DNA of 64,000 bases from Caulobacter sp. RHG1 (GTDB lineage Bacteria > Pseudomonadota > Alphaproteobacteria > Caulobacterales > Caulobacteraceae): the NCBI RefSeq assembly GCF_013181195.1, contig NZ_SMZP01000001.1, positions 310,001 through 374,000 on the forward strand, given 5' to 3'. The notes under the pieces were generated by a model. It worked only from the letters and a program-made list of their open reading frames with translations. It had not been told where the DNA came from and did no database searches. The translations under genes were made by a program, and so were the position numbers. The first letter of the stretch is position 1; the number at the start of each line of letters is the position of its first letter. Positions 42,178 to 50,738 of the stretch are shown here, piece after piece.

Positions 42178-42191
42178 CTGGTATGGACCAA
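42178..42191. promoter_or_regulatory. GntR-type operator before the TonB receptor
   Basis: Read on the minus strand this is TTGGTCCATACCAG, 12 of 14 matching the inner part of the palindrome at 33056. It lies 21-34 bases before the receptor start, so bound regulator would sit at the 5' leader. A larger imperfect repeat (TTGGTCC at 42168-42174 with GGACCAA at 42185-42191) overlaps it. Confidence 0.65.
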
Positions 42192-42253
42192 GAGCTTTAA
42201 GCAGCTTGCGGCGACACCTCCGTGACAGTCGCCGCTGCGGAGTGGAAATTTGT

Positions 42254-42811
42254 CTAGTTCCCGACCGACACCAGCAGTCCCTCGAGCAGCGAGCGATGGC
42301 TGGCCAGCCCTGGCGACACCCGTTCGGGCCGCTTGCCCTCGTCGTCGAAACGCCGCAGCGTGACCGCATCCGCGAAGAACGGCTCGGCCTCGAAGACCGC
42401 GATCTCGGCGTCCGACATCGGGCCGCCCTGCAAGCGAAGGCTCAGGATCGAGGCGGCGCTGAGGGTCGCCGCATAGGCCTGATCCACCGCGCACAGATAG
42501 CGCTTGGCGGCCACGTGCAGGCGCACGGGCTCACAGACGGCGGGCGGAAAGTGCTTGGCGAGGAAGCGCGCGCCCGTAACCTCGTGCCGCGCGTCGATAC
42601 CCAGCTGCTCGGCGGCCTCGCCGGCGCCGCCCATCAGCTGGCCGATGTCGTGCAGCAGCGCCGCGGCTGTCAGCGTGTCGGAGCAGCCGCTGTCGCGCGC
42701 TAGATCCGCACACTGAAGAGCATGCTGCAGCTGGGAGGCGTTCTCGCCATAGTGCTGCGCACCGGAGCGCTCGAAGAGGTCGAAGATCTGCTCGATCACA
42801 TGCACGGCCAT
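42254..42811 (-). CDS. PhnZ-like HD-domain oxygenase of phosphonate operons
   Basis: 185 residues from the ATG at 42811; the longer frame from 42982 would run through the operators and lacks family character. HD-domain metal ligands are His30 (QLQHALQ), His54-Asp55 (LLHDIGQ), His76 (ARHEVTG), His99 (RLHVAAKRY) and Asp156/157 near RRFDDEGK. This spacing closely follows the diiron oxygenase PhnZ as I remember it. PhnZ splits 2-amino-1-hydroxyethylphosphonate to glycine and phosphate using O2. A Tyr21/Glu23 pair stands near the substrate-recognition Tyr/Glu of PhnZ. No PhnY-type (PhyH) hydroxylase is present in the window. Tandem operators lie 84-123 bases upstream. Confidence 0.82.
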   Translation of the reverse strand: MAVHVIEQIFDLFERSGAQHYGENASQLQHALQCADLARDSGCSDTLTAAALLHDIGQLMGGAGEAAEQLGIDARHEVTGARFLAKHFPPAVCEPVRLHVAAKRYLCAVDQAYAATLSAASILSLRLQGGPMSDAEIAVFEAEPFFADAVTLRRFDDEGKRPERVSPGLASHRSLLEGLLVSVGN

Positions 42812-42894
42812 GACTCCACACTGCCGGTAAAGCTGGCAGTCGCAGACCTTTGGACCGTTAGCCCAGGCGGCGAAACCGCTAACTTGAGATGATA

Positions 42895-42934
42895 ATTGGA
42901 CTACACCAGATAAGATTATCTGGTCTATACCAAA
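42895..42934. promoter_or_regulatory. Tandem GntR-type operators before the HD oxygenase
   Basis: Two copies in direct tandem, 24 bases apart: ATTGGACTACACCAGA (42895-42910) and TCTGGTCTATACCAAA (42919-42934). The second differs from the palindrome at 33056 at one position after the first T. Spacing of just over two helical turns could allow cooperative binding. They lie in the 350-base gap (42812-43161) between the leftward HD gene and the rightward RND operon. The gap also holds an inverted repeat GTTAGC/GCTAAC (42857-42862, 42878-42883); I see no gene in it. Confidence 0.75.
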
Positions 42935-43161
42935 ATAACTGACTTTGAGGACATTGGCCCCGCAGTTCCCACGCCGTCCCATGAAGCGGCGCCATATCGG
43001 GTCCTCTCAAGCGGAGCCATATCGGCGTTCGAACATTTCAGCCCTGCAAACTGGCGAACACGTTGGCCCTTTAGGGGTGCATCGACGTGCGAACGGCGCT
43101 CTCCGGAGTGACCCGCCGCCTCCCGCTCTCGCCGCAGCATGCGGCCGCTCGAAGGCTGACG

Positions 43162-44415
43162 ATGACCGACTTCCAGACCACCGCCCCGCGCACGCCTCCG
43201 CGCCGCCGGACGCTGATCATCGGCGGCCTGATCGCCGTGGCGGCCCTGGTCGGCGTGGGTTGGCTGGGCTGGAGCCTGCTGAAGGGCGGCGGCGACCAGG
43301 CCGGCGGTCCGGGCGGCGGCTTCGGCGGCGGTCGTCGCGGTCCGGCCAGCACGGTCGCGGTGGCCACCGCGTCCAGCACCGACCTGCCGATCATCATCGA
43401 GGCCCTGGGCACCGTGACCCCGGCGGCGACCGTCACCGTGCGCCCGCAGGTCTCGGGCGTCATCACCGAAGTCCTCTTCCGCGAAGGCCAGACCGTCCAG
43501 CGCGGCCAGCCGCTGGTGCAGATCGACGCCCGCCCCTACCAGATGGCGCTGCTGCAGGCGCAGGGGAACCTGACCCGCGACGAAGCCCAGCTGTCGGCCG
43601 CCAAGCTTATCCTGTCCCGCTACCAGACCCTGCTGGCGCAAGACTCGATCGCCCGCCAGGAGGTCGACACCCAGGCCGCCACGGTCAAGCAGCTGGAAGG
43701 CACCGTGATGGCCGACCGCGCCGCCGTCGGCACCGCCCGCCTGAACGTCGGCTTCGCCCGCATCGTCGCCCCGGTCTCGGGTCGCGTCGGCCTGCGCGTC
43801 GTCGACGTCGGCAACTATGTCGGCGCGGGCGATGCGACCGGCGTGGCGGTGATCACCACCCTGTCGCCGATCGACGTCGAGTTCACCGTGCCCCAGGACG
43901 ACGTGCCGCGCGTCGCCGCCCGCCAGGGCCGCGCCGCCCTGCCGGTCATCGCCCTGGACCGCACCCGCACCAACACCCTCGACCGCGGGACCTTCTCGAC
44001 CCTGGATAACCTGGTCGACACCGGCACCGGCACCGTCCGCGCCAAGGCCCGCTTCCCCAACGCCTCGGGCGCGCTGTTCCCCAGCCAGTTCGTCAATGTC
44101 CGCATGGAGCTGGACAGCGTGAAGGGCGCGGTCGTCGTGCCGGCCACCGCCGTGCGCCAGAGCAGCGACGGTTCGTTCGTCTGGCTGCTGAACCAGGACC
44201 AGACCGTCTCGCGCCGCGGCGTGAAGACCGGCCAGGCCACCGGCGTCCAGGTGCAGATCACCGAGGGCCTGAAGGCCGGCGACAAGGTCATCACCGAAGG
44301 CGGCGACCGCCTGCGCGACGGCGGCAAGGTCCAGCTGCCGGGCGCCAAGCCGCAAGGCCAGCGTCAAGGGCAGGCCGGTCAGGGCGGCGAGCGTCGTCGT
44401 CAGCGTCCGGAATAG
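43162..44415 (+). CDS. mdtA: RND efflux periplasmic adaptor (MdtA-like)
   Basis: 417 residues from the ATG at 43162; an earlier GTG at 43087 would add 25 residues. A membrane anchor (LIIGGLIAVAALVGVGWLGW, residues 17-36) and a Gly-rich linker lead to the lipoyl/barrel-sandwich domain (TVTPAATVTVRPQVSGVITE, FREGQTVQRGQPLVQID), a helical hairpin, and a beta-barrel (RVGLRVVDVGNYVGAGD, TLSPIDVEFTVPQDDVPRV). This is the membrane-fusion protein of a tripartite pump. It starts a four-gene operon with two RND transporters, the MdtABC arrangement. No regulator of this pump is recognisable next to it. Confidence 0.9.
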   Translation: MTDFQTTAPRTPPRRRTLIIGGLIAVAALVGVGWLGWSLLKGGGDQAGGPGGGFGGGRRGPASTVAVATASSTDLPIIIEALGTVTPAATVTVRPQVSGVITEVLFREGQTVQRGQPLVQIDARPYQMALLQAQGNLTRDEAQLSAAKLILSRYQTLLAQDSIARQEVDTQAATVKQLEGTVMADRAAVGTARLNVGFARIVAPVSGRVGLRVVDVGNYVGAGDATGVAVITTLSPIDVEFTVPQDDVPRVAARQGRAALPVIALDRTRTNTLDRGTFSTLDNLVDTGTGTVRAKARFPNASGALFPSQFVNVRMELDSVKGAVVVPATAVRQSSDGSFVWLLNQDQTVSRRGVKTGQATGVQVQITEGLKAGDKVITEGGDRLRDGGKVQLPGAKPQGQRQGQAGQGGERRRQRPE

Positions 44416-44424
44416 TCCCGACCG

Positions 44425-47400
44425 ATGAACCCCTCGCGTCCCTTCATCCTGCGGCCGGTCGCCACGGCCCTGTTCATGGCGGCCATCGTGCTGGCCGGCC
44501 TGGTCGGCTTCCGGCTGCTGCCGCTGTCGGCCCTGCCGCAGGTCGACTATCCCACCATCCAGGTCCAGACCCTGTACCCTGGGGCCAGCCCCGAGGTGAT
44601 GAGCCAGACCGTCACCGCGCCGCTGGAACGCCAGCTGGGCGAGATGTCGGGCCTGGCCCGGATGAGCTCGGTCAGCACGGCCGGGGCCTCGGTCATCACC
44701 CTGCAATTCAACCTCGGTGAGACGCTGGACGTCGCCGAGCAGGAGGTGCAAGCCGCCATCAACGCCGGCAACGCCCTGCTGCCGGCCGACCTGCCCGCCC
44801 CGCCGGTCTACGCCAAGGTCAATCCGGCCGACGCTCCGGTGCTGACCCTGGCCATCACGTCCGACACCCTGCCACTGACCGAGGTGCAGAACCTGGTCAA
44901 CACCCGCCTGGCCCAGAAGATCAGCCAGGTCTCGGGCGTGGGCCTCGTCAGCCTGTCGGGCGGCCAGCGCCCGGCCATGCGCATCCAGGCCGACACCCAA
45001 GCCATGGCCAGCTACGGCCTGACCCTGGCCGACGTGCAGAGCGCCATCAGCGCCAGCAACGCCAACAGCGCCAAGGGCAGCTTCGACGGCCCGACCCGCA
45101 GCTACACCATCAACGCCAACGACCAGTTGCTCAGCGTCGACGACTACAGGAACTTGGTCGTCACCTGGAAGAACAACGCCCCGGTCCGCCTCTCTGACAT
45201 CGCCCAGGTCGTCGAGAGCGCCGAAAACACCCGCCTGGGCGCCTGGGCCGGCAAGACCCCGGCCATCATCGTCAACGTCCAGCGCCAGCCGGGCGCCAAC
45301 GTCATCAAGACCGTCGACGCCATCAAGGCCAAGCTGCCCGAGCTGCAAGCGGGCCTGCCCGCTACCCTGGACGTCCAGGTGCTGGCCGACCGCACCGCCG
45401 GCATCCGCGCCTCGGTCCACCATGTGGAACTCGAGCTGCTGCTGGCCGTGATCATGGTCGTGCTGGTGATCTTCTTCTTCCTGCACAGCCTGCGCGCCAC
45501 GGTGATCGCCAGCCTGGCCGTGCCGATCTCGCTGATCGGCTCGTGCGGGGTGATGTACCTGCTGGGCTTCTCGCTCAACAACCTCAGCCTGATGGCCCTG
45601 ACCATCGCGACCGGCTTCGTCGTCGACGACGCCATCGTCATGATCGAGAACATCAGCCGCCACCTGGAAAAGGGCGAAAAGCCCATGGAGGCGGCGCTGA
45701 AGGGCGCGAAGGAGATCGGCTTCACGATCATCTCGCTGACCATCTCGCTGATCGCCGTGCTGATCCCGCTGCTGTTCATGGGCGACGTGGTGGGGCGGCT
45801 GTTCCGCGAGTTCGCCATCAGCCTGTCGATCACCATCCTGATCTCGGCCGTGGTCTCCCTGACCCTGACGCCGATGCTGGCCGCGCGCTGGCTGACGGCG
45901 CACCCCGAGCAGCAGACCAAGGGCTTCAGCAAGAAGATCCAGGACAGCTTCGAACGGGTCGAGGCTCGATACGAGAAGGCGCTGGAGTGGGTGCTGCAAC
46001 GCCAGAAAGCCACCCTGGTGGTCGCGGTGCTGACCCTCGTCCTGACCGCCCTGCTCTACATGGTCATCCCGAAGGGCCTGTTCCCGACCCAGGACACCGG
46101 CCAGCTTCAGGCTCGCACCGAAATGTCGCAATCGGTGTCCTACACCCGCATGGCGGATCTGCAGCAGCAGGCCGCCGAGGCGATCCTGGACGATCCGGCG
46201 GTCGAGAACGTCGCCTCGTTCATCGGCGTCGACGGCGCCAACAACGCCATGCTCCACACGGGCCAGATGCAGATCAACCTGAAGGCCGACCGCTCGGGCT
46301 CGCAGGAGAAGATCATGCAGCGGCTGCGCGAGCGCGTGGCCGAGGTGCCGGGCGTGACGCTGTACCTGCAGCCGACCCAGGACCTGACCATCGACGCCGA
46401 AAGCGGCCCGACCCAGTACCGCCTGTCGCTGGAAGGCGCCGACACCGCCACGATCAAGGAATGGGCCGGCAAACTGACCGCCGAGCTGGCCAAGGTCAAA
46501 GCCGTCCGCAACGTCTATTCGGACGCCTCGGCCACCGGCCAGGCGGCGTTCGTCGACATCGACCGCGACACCGCCGCGCGCCTGTCGATCACCGCCTCGG
46601 ACGTCGACGACGCCCTCTACAGCGCCTTCGGCCAGCGGATCGTCTCGACCATCTTCACCGAGACTAACCAGTACCGGGTGATCCTGGAGGCCAAGCCGGG
46701 CCTGCTGACCGATCCGGCCAGCCTGGGGTCGCTGAACCTGAAGACTGGCGGCGGCGCGCCCGCCCCGCTGACGGCGTTCTCGACCATCAAGACGCAACAG
46801 GCCCCGCTGCAGGTGACCCACGTCGCCCAGTTCCCGGCCACGACCATCGGCTTCGACACCGCCCCCGGCGTGTCGCTGGGCCACGCGGTCGGCGAAATCC
46901 GCAAGGCGATGAAGGCCATCGACATGCCGGTGGCCGTCACCCACACCTTCCTGGGCGCGGCGGGGGCCTATGAGAGCTCGCTGTCCAATCAGCTGTGGCT
47001 GATCCTGGCGGCCGTGGTCTGCGTCTACATCGTGCTGGGTGTGCTGTACGAGAGCTACATCCACCCGATGACCATCCTGTCGACCCTGCCCTCGGCCGGC
47101 GTCGGGGCGCTGTTGGCCCTGTGGATCACCGGCAACGACCTGGGCGTCATCGGGATCATCGGCATCATCCTGCTGATCGGCATCGTCAAGAAGAACGCGA
47201 TCATGATGATCGACTTCGCCATCGACGCCGAGCGCAACGAGGGCATGAGCCCGCACGACGCCATCTTCCAGGCCGCCGTGCTGCGCTTCCGCCCGATCCT
47301 GATGACGACGCTGGCGGCCCTGTTCGCCGCCGTGCCGCTGATGCTGGGCTTCGGCGAAGGCGCCGAGCTGCGCCGGCCGCTGGGCATCGCCATCTTCGGT

Positions 47401-47547
47401 GGCCTGCTGCTGAGCCAGTTGCTGACCATCTTCACGACGCCCGTCGTCTATCTGGCCTTCGACCGCCTGGCGCCCAGCGTCCGTCGCGAGCGCAAGGACG
47501 AGCCCGACAGCGCCGAGCCCGAAGCCCTGCCGGGGGCGCCGTCGTGA
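44425..47547 (+). CDS. mdtB: RND multidrug efflux transporter subunit (MdtB-like)
   Basis: 1040 residues, the standard RND length, with 12 membrane segments and two large periplasmic loops. The proton-relay aspartates are in ATGFVVDDAIVMIENI (about residue 400), the second-half signature in GIVKKNAIMMIDFAI. The N-terminus NPSRPFILRPVATALFMAAI and LPLSALPQVDYPTIQV are MdtB-like. In E. coli MdtB and MdtC form a heterotrimer exporting bile salts, novobiocin and similar amphiphiles; the substrates here are unknown. The gene lies nine bases downstream of the adaptor and overlaps the next transporter. Confidence 0.93.
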   Translation: MNPSRPFILRPVATALFMAAIVLAGLVGFRLLPLSALPQVDYPTIQVQTLYPGASPEVMSQTVTAPLERQLGEMSGLARMSSVSTAGASVITLQFNLGETLDVAEQEVQAAINAGNALLPADLPAPPVYAKVNPADAPVLTLAITSDTLPLTEVQNLVNTRLAQKISQVSGVGLVSLSGGQRPAMRIQADTQAMASYGLTLADVQSAISASNANSAKGSFDGPTRSYTINANDQLLSVDDYRNLVVTWKNNAPVRLSDIAQVVESAENTRLGAWAGKTPAIIVNVQRQPGANVIKTVDAIKAKLPELQAGLPATLDVQVLADRTAGIRASVHHVELELLLAVIMVVLVIFFFLHSLRATVIASLAVPISLIGSCGVMYLLGFSLNNLSLMALTIATGFVVDDAIVMIENISRHLEKGEKPMEAALKGAKEIGFTIISLTISLIAVLIPLLFMGDVVGRLFREFAISLSITILISAVVSLTLTPMLAARWLTAHPEQQTKGFSKKIQDSFERVEARYEKALEWVLQRQKATLVVAVLTLVLTALLYMVIPKGLFPTQDTGQLQARTEMSQSVSYTRMADLQQQAAEAILDDPAVENVASFIGVDGANNAMLHTGQMQINLKADRSGSQEKIMQRLRERVAEVPGVTLYLQPTQDLTIDAESGPTQYRLSLEGADTATIKEWAGKLTAELAKVKAVRNVYSDASATGQAAFVDIDRDTAARLSITASDVDDALYSAFGQRIVSTIFTETNQYRVILEAKPGLLTDPASLGSLNLKTGGGAPAPLTAFSTIKTQQAPLQVTHVAQFPATTIGFDTAPGVSLGHAVGEIRKAMKAIDMPVAVTHTFLGAAGAYESSLSNQLWLILAAVVCVYIVLGVLYESYIHPMTILSTLPSAGVGALLALWITGNDLGVIGIIGIILLIGIVKKNAIMMIDFAIDAERNEGMSPHDAIFQAAVLRFRPILMTTLAALFAAVPLMLGFGEGAELRRPLGIAIFGGLLLSQLLTIFTTPVVYLAFDRLAPSVRRERKDEPDSAEPEALPGAPS

Positions 47548-50500
47548 ACCTGTCGGGGCCCTTCATCAAGCGGCCGGTCGCCACGGTCCTCCTGACCATC
47601 GGCATTGCGCTGGCGGGCATCGCCGCCTTCCTGGTGCTGCCGGTCTCGCCCCTGCCGCAGGTGGACTATCCGACGGTCTCGGTCCAGGCCAGCCTGTCCG
47701 GGGCCAGCCCCCAGACCATGGCCTCCAGCGTCGCCACGCCGCTGGAACGCCGCCTGGGCACGATCTCGGGCGTCAACGAGATGACCTCGCAGAGCTCGAC
47801 CGGCTCGACCCGGGTCACCCTGCAGTTCGACCTCAACCGCAAGATCGACGGCGCCGCGCGCGAGGTGCAGGCCGCCATCAGCGCCGCCCGCGCCGACCTG
47901 CCCGCCACGCTGCGCAGCAACCCGACCTATCGCAAGGCCAACCCGTCGGACTCGCCGGTGATCATCCTGGCCCTGACCTCGGACACCAAGACCCCCGGCC
48001 AGATCTATGACTCCGTCTCCAACGTCGTGGCCCAGCGCCTGGCCCAGGTGACCGGCGTGGGCGAGGTCGAGATCGGCGGCGGCTCGCTGCCGGCCGTGCG
48101 CATCTCGGCCAATCCGTTCCTGCTGAACCAGTACGGCGTCAGCATGGAGGACGTCCGCGCCTCCATCCAGTCGGCCAACGCCAACCGCCCCAAGGGCGCG
48201 CTGGAGGGCAGCGGTCAGCGCTACCAGATCTACACCTCGGGCGCCGGTCGCAAGGCCGCCGACTATGCCGGCCTGGTCGTGGCCTGGCGCGGCGACGTCG
48301 GGGTCAAGCTGTCGGACGTCGCCGACGTCACCGACAGCGTCGCCGACACCCGGACCCTGGGCCTCTTCAACGGCCAGCCGGCCATCATCGTGTTGCTGAC
48401 CGCCCAGCCGGGCGCCAACATCATCCAGACTGTCGACAGCGTCCGCGCCGTCCTGCCCGAGCTGCGCGCCCAGCTGCCCAGCGACATCCAGGTCAGCGTC
48501 GCCAGCGACCGCACCAACTCGATCCGCGCCTCGCTGCACGAGATCGAGTTCACCCTGCTGATCACCATCGTGCTGGTCATCCTGGTGGTCAGCGCCTTCC
48601 TGCGCAGCGCCCGGGCGACCTTCATCCCGGCGGCGGCGACCATCGTCTCGCTGCTGGGCACGTTCGGCGTGATGTACATGCTGGGCTTCTCGCTCAACAA
48701 CCTGTCCCTGATGGCCATCACGGTCGCCACCGGCTTCGTGGTCGACGACGCCATCGTGGTGCTGGAGAACACCGCCCGCCACATGGAGAAGGGCATGGAC
48801 CGCTTCGCCGCCGCCCTGCTGGGCGCGCGCGAGGTCGGGTTCACGGTGCTGTCGATCAGCGTCTCGCTGGTCGCCGTCTTCATCCCCCTCCTCTTCATGG
48901 GCGGCCAGGTGGGACGCCTCTTCCGCGAGTTCGCCGTCACCCTGTCGGCGGCGGTGCTGATCTCGCTGGTCATCTCCCTGACCACCACGCCGATGATGTG
49001 CGCCTATCTGCTGCGTCCGCACCAGAAGAAGGAAGGCCCCGTCGGCCGGGCGTTCGAGCGCGCCTTCGACCGCATCCACCGCTTCTACGAGGGCTGCCTG
49101 GACTGGGCGCTGCACGCCAAGCCGCTGGTCATCGCCATCCTGATCGCCGTGATCGGCATGACCGCCTGGCTCTATATCGCCGTGCCCAAGGGCTTCTTCC
49201 CGCAGCAGGACAGCGGCCAGCTGATGGCCGGCATCCGCGCCGACCAGTCGGTCTCCTCCCAGGCCATGCAGCAGAAGCTGCGCCAGGTGGTCGACATCAT
49301 CCGCAAGGACAAGGCCGTCGACACCGTGGTCGGCTTCACCGGCGGCGGTCGCGCCGGCGGCGGCTTCATGTTCGTCAATCTGAAGCCGATCAAGGAACGC
49401 AAGGAAAAGGGCTCGGTCGTCATCGCCCGCCTGCGACCGCAGCTGCAGAAGGTCACCGGCCTGAACGTCTTCCTCAACCCGACGCAGGACCTGCGCATGG
49501 GCGGGCGGCAGAGCAATTCGACCTACCAATATACCCTGACCAGCGACAGCAGCGCTGACCTCAAGGAGTGGGCCGCCAAGCTGGCCGAGGCCATGAAGGC
49601 CCGCAGCGACGTGATGACCGACGTCGACTCCGACCAGCAGGAGAACGGCGTCGAGACCCTGGTGACCATCGACCGCGACAGCGCCTCGCGCATGGGGATC
49701 ACGCCGCGCGACGTCGACAACGCGCTCTACAACGCCTTCGGCCAGCGCCAGGTCGCGACGATCTACGAGGACGTCAACCAGTATGCCGTGATCCTGGAGT
49801 GGAACCAGAAGTTCGCTCAAGGTCCCGAGGCCTTGAACGACGTCCGCGTGCCGACCCGGCCCGCTGCGACCGAGACCGCCGAGACCACCCAGGTCGCCGT
49901 CAATCCGGCCCTGCGCGACGCCTCGACGGGCTCAGCCCTGAACACCGCCGCCACGGCCATGACCCCGCTGCCGGCCATCGCCAGCGTCTCGCAGAACGCC
50001 ACCCCGACCTCGGTCAACCACCAGAACGGCGAGCTGGCCACGACGGTCTCGTTCAACCTCGCCGAGGGCAAGGCCCTGACCGACGCCCGGGCCGCCATCG
50101 CCGAGGCCGAAGCGCAGATCGGCATGCCCACCAGCGTGCGCGGCAGCTTCCAGGGCAGCGCCCGCGCCGCCGACGACCAGATGAAGCAGCAGCCGATCCT
50201 GATCCTGGCCGCGATCGTGGCGATCTACATCGTGCTGGGCATTCTCTACGAGAGCTACGTCCACCCGATCACGGTGCTGTCCACCCTGCCCGCCGCCGGC
50301 GTCGGGGCGGTCATCGCCCTGCTGATCTTCAAGATGGAGTTCTCGGTCATCGCCCTGATCGGGGTCTTCCTCCTGCTGGGCATCGTCAAGAAGAACGCCA
50401 TCCTGATCATCGACTTCGCCCTGGACGCCCAGCGCAGCCGGGGCCTGTCCGCCCAGGACGCCGTGCGCGAGGCCAGCCTGCTGCGCTTCCGCCCGATCCT

Positions 50501-50738
50501 GATGACCACCCTGGCCGCCGCCCTGGGCGCCCTGCCCCTGGCCATCGGCTTTGGTGAAGGCGCCGAGCTACGTCGGCCGCTGGGCGTGGCCATCATCGGC
50601 GGCCTGATCGCCAGCCAGGTCCTGACCCTGATCACCACCCCCGTCGTCTATGTCTATCTCGACCGCCTGCGCGGAAAAAAGCGCAAGGACGAGCGGCATC
50701 TGACGACCCATTCGACGAACGCCCCGGAACCCGCCTGA
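47544..50738 (+). CDS. mdtC: RND multidrug efflux transporter subunit (MdtC-like)
   Basis: 1064 residues from a GTG at 47544 that overlaps the stop of the preceding gene (GTGA). It begins NLSGPFIKRPVATVLLTIGI and has VSPLPQVDYPTVSVQ. Proton-relay aspartates are in ATGFVVDDAIVVLENT; GIVKKNAILIIDFAL marks the second half. A low-complexity Ala/Thr-rich insertion of about 20-30 residues is present near 772-805 (between LNDVRVPTRP and LPAIASVSQN), in the second periplasmic domain, absent from the MdtB partner. It would pair with the preceding subunit. Confidence 0.93.
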   Translation: MNLSGPFIKRPVATVLLTIGIALAGIAAFLVLPVSPLPQVDYPTVSVQASLSGASPQTMASSVATPLERRLGTISGVNEMTSQSSTGSTRVTLQFDLNRKIDGAAREVQAAISAARADLPATLRSNPTYRKANPSDSPVIILALTSDTKTPGQIYDSVSNVVAQRLAQVTGVGEVEIGGGSLPAVRISANPFLLNQYGVSMEDVRASIQSANANRPKGALEGSGQRYQIYTSGAGRKAADYAGLVVAWRGDVGVKLSDVADVTDSVADTRTLGLFNGQPAIIVLLTAQPGANIIQTVDSVRAVLPELRAQLPSDIQVSVASDRTNSIRASLHEIEFTLLITIVLVILVVSAFLRSARATFIPAAATIVSLLGTFGVMYMLGFSLNNLSLMAITVATGFVVDDAIVVLENTARHMEKGMDRFAAALLGAREVGFTVLSISVSLVAVFIPLLFMGGQVGRLFREFAVTLSAAVLISLVISLTTTPMMCAYLLRPHQKKEGPVGRAFERAFDRIHRFYEGCLDWALHAKPLVIAILIAVIGMTAWLYIAVPKGFFPQQDSGQLMAGIRADQSVSSQAMQQKLRQVVDIIRKDKAVDTVVGFTGGGRAGGGFMFVNLKPIKERKEKGSVVIARLRPQLQKVTGLNVFLNPTQDLRMGGRQSNSTYQYTLTSDSSADLKEWAAKLAEAMKARSDVMTDVDSDQQENGVETLVTIDRDSASRMGITPRDVDNALYNAFGQRQVATIYEDVNQYAVILEWNQKFAQGPEALNDVRVPTRPAATETAETTQVAVNPALRDASTGSALNTAATAMTPLPAIASVSQNATPTSVNHQNGELATTVSFNLAEGKALTDARAAIAEAEAQIGMPTSVRGSFQGSARAADDQMKQQPILILAAIVAIYIVLGILYESYVHPITVLSTLPAAGVGAVIALLIFKMEFSVIALIGVFLLLGIVKKNAILIIDFALDAQRSRGLSAQDAVREASLLRFRPILMTTLAAALGALPLAIGFGEGAELRRPLGVAIIGGLIASQVLTLITTPVVYVYLDRLRGKKRKDERHLTTHSTNAPEPA

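Noticed and set aside
42254..42982. A longer HD protein starting at 42982
   Set aside because: The extra 57 residues run through both tandem operators and lack family similarity; the ATG at 42811 gives the expected size and metal-ligand spacing.
42925..47256. A 1,443-residue open frame on the minus strand opposite the RND operon
   Set aside because: It is His/Asp/Gly/Gln-rich with no domain, and mirrors the codon pattern of strong RND genes on the other strand. Long antisense frames are expected in such GC-rich DNA.
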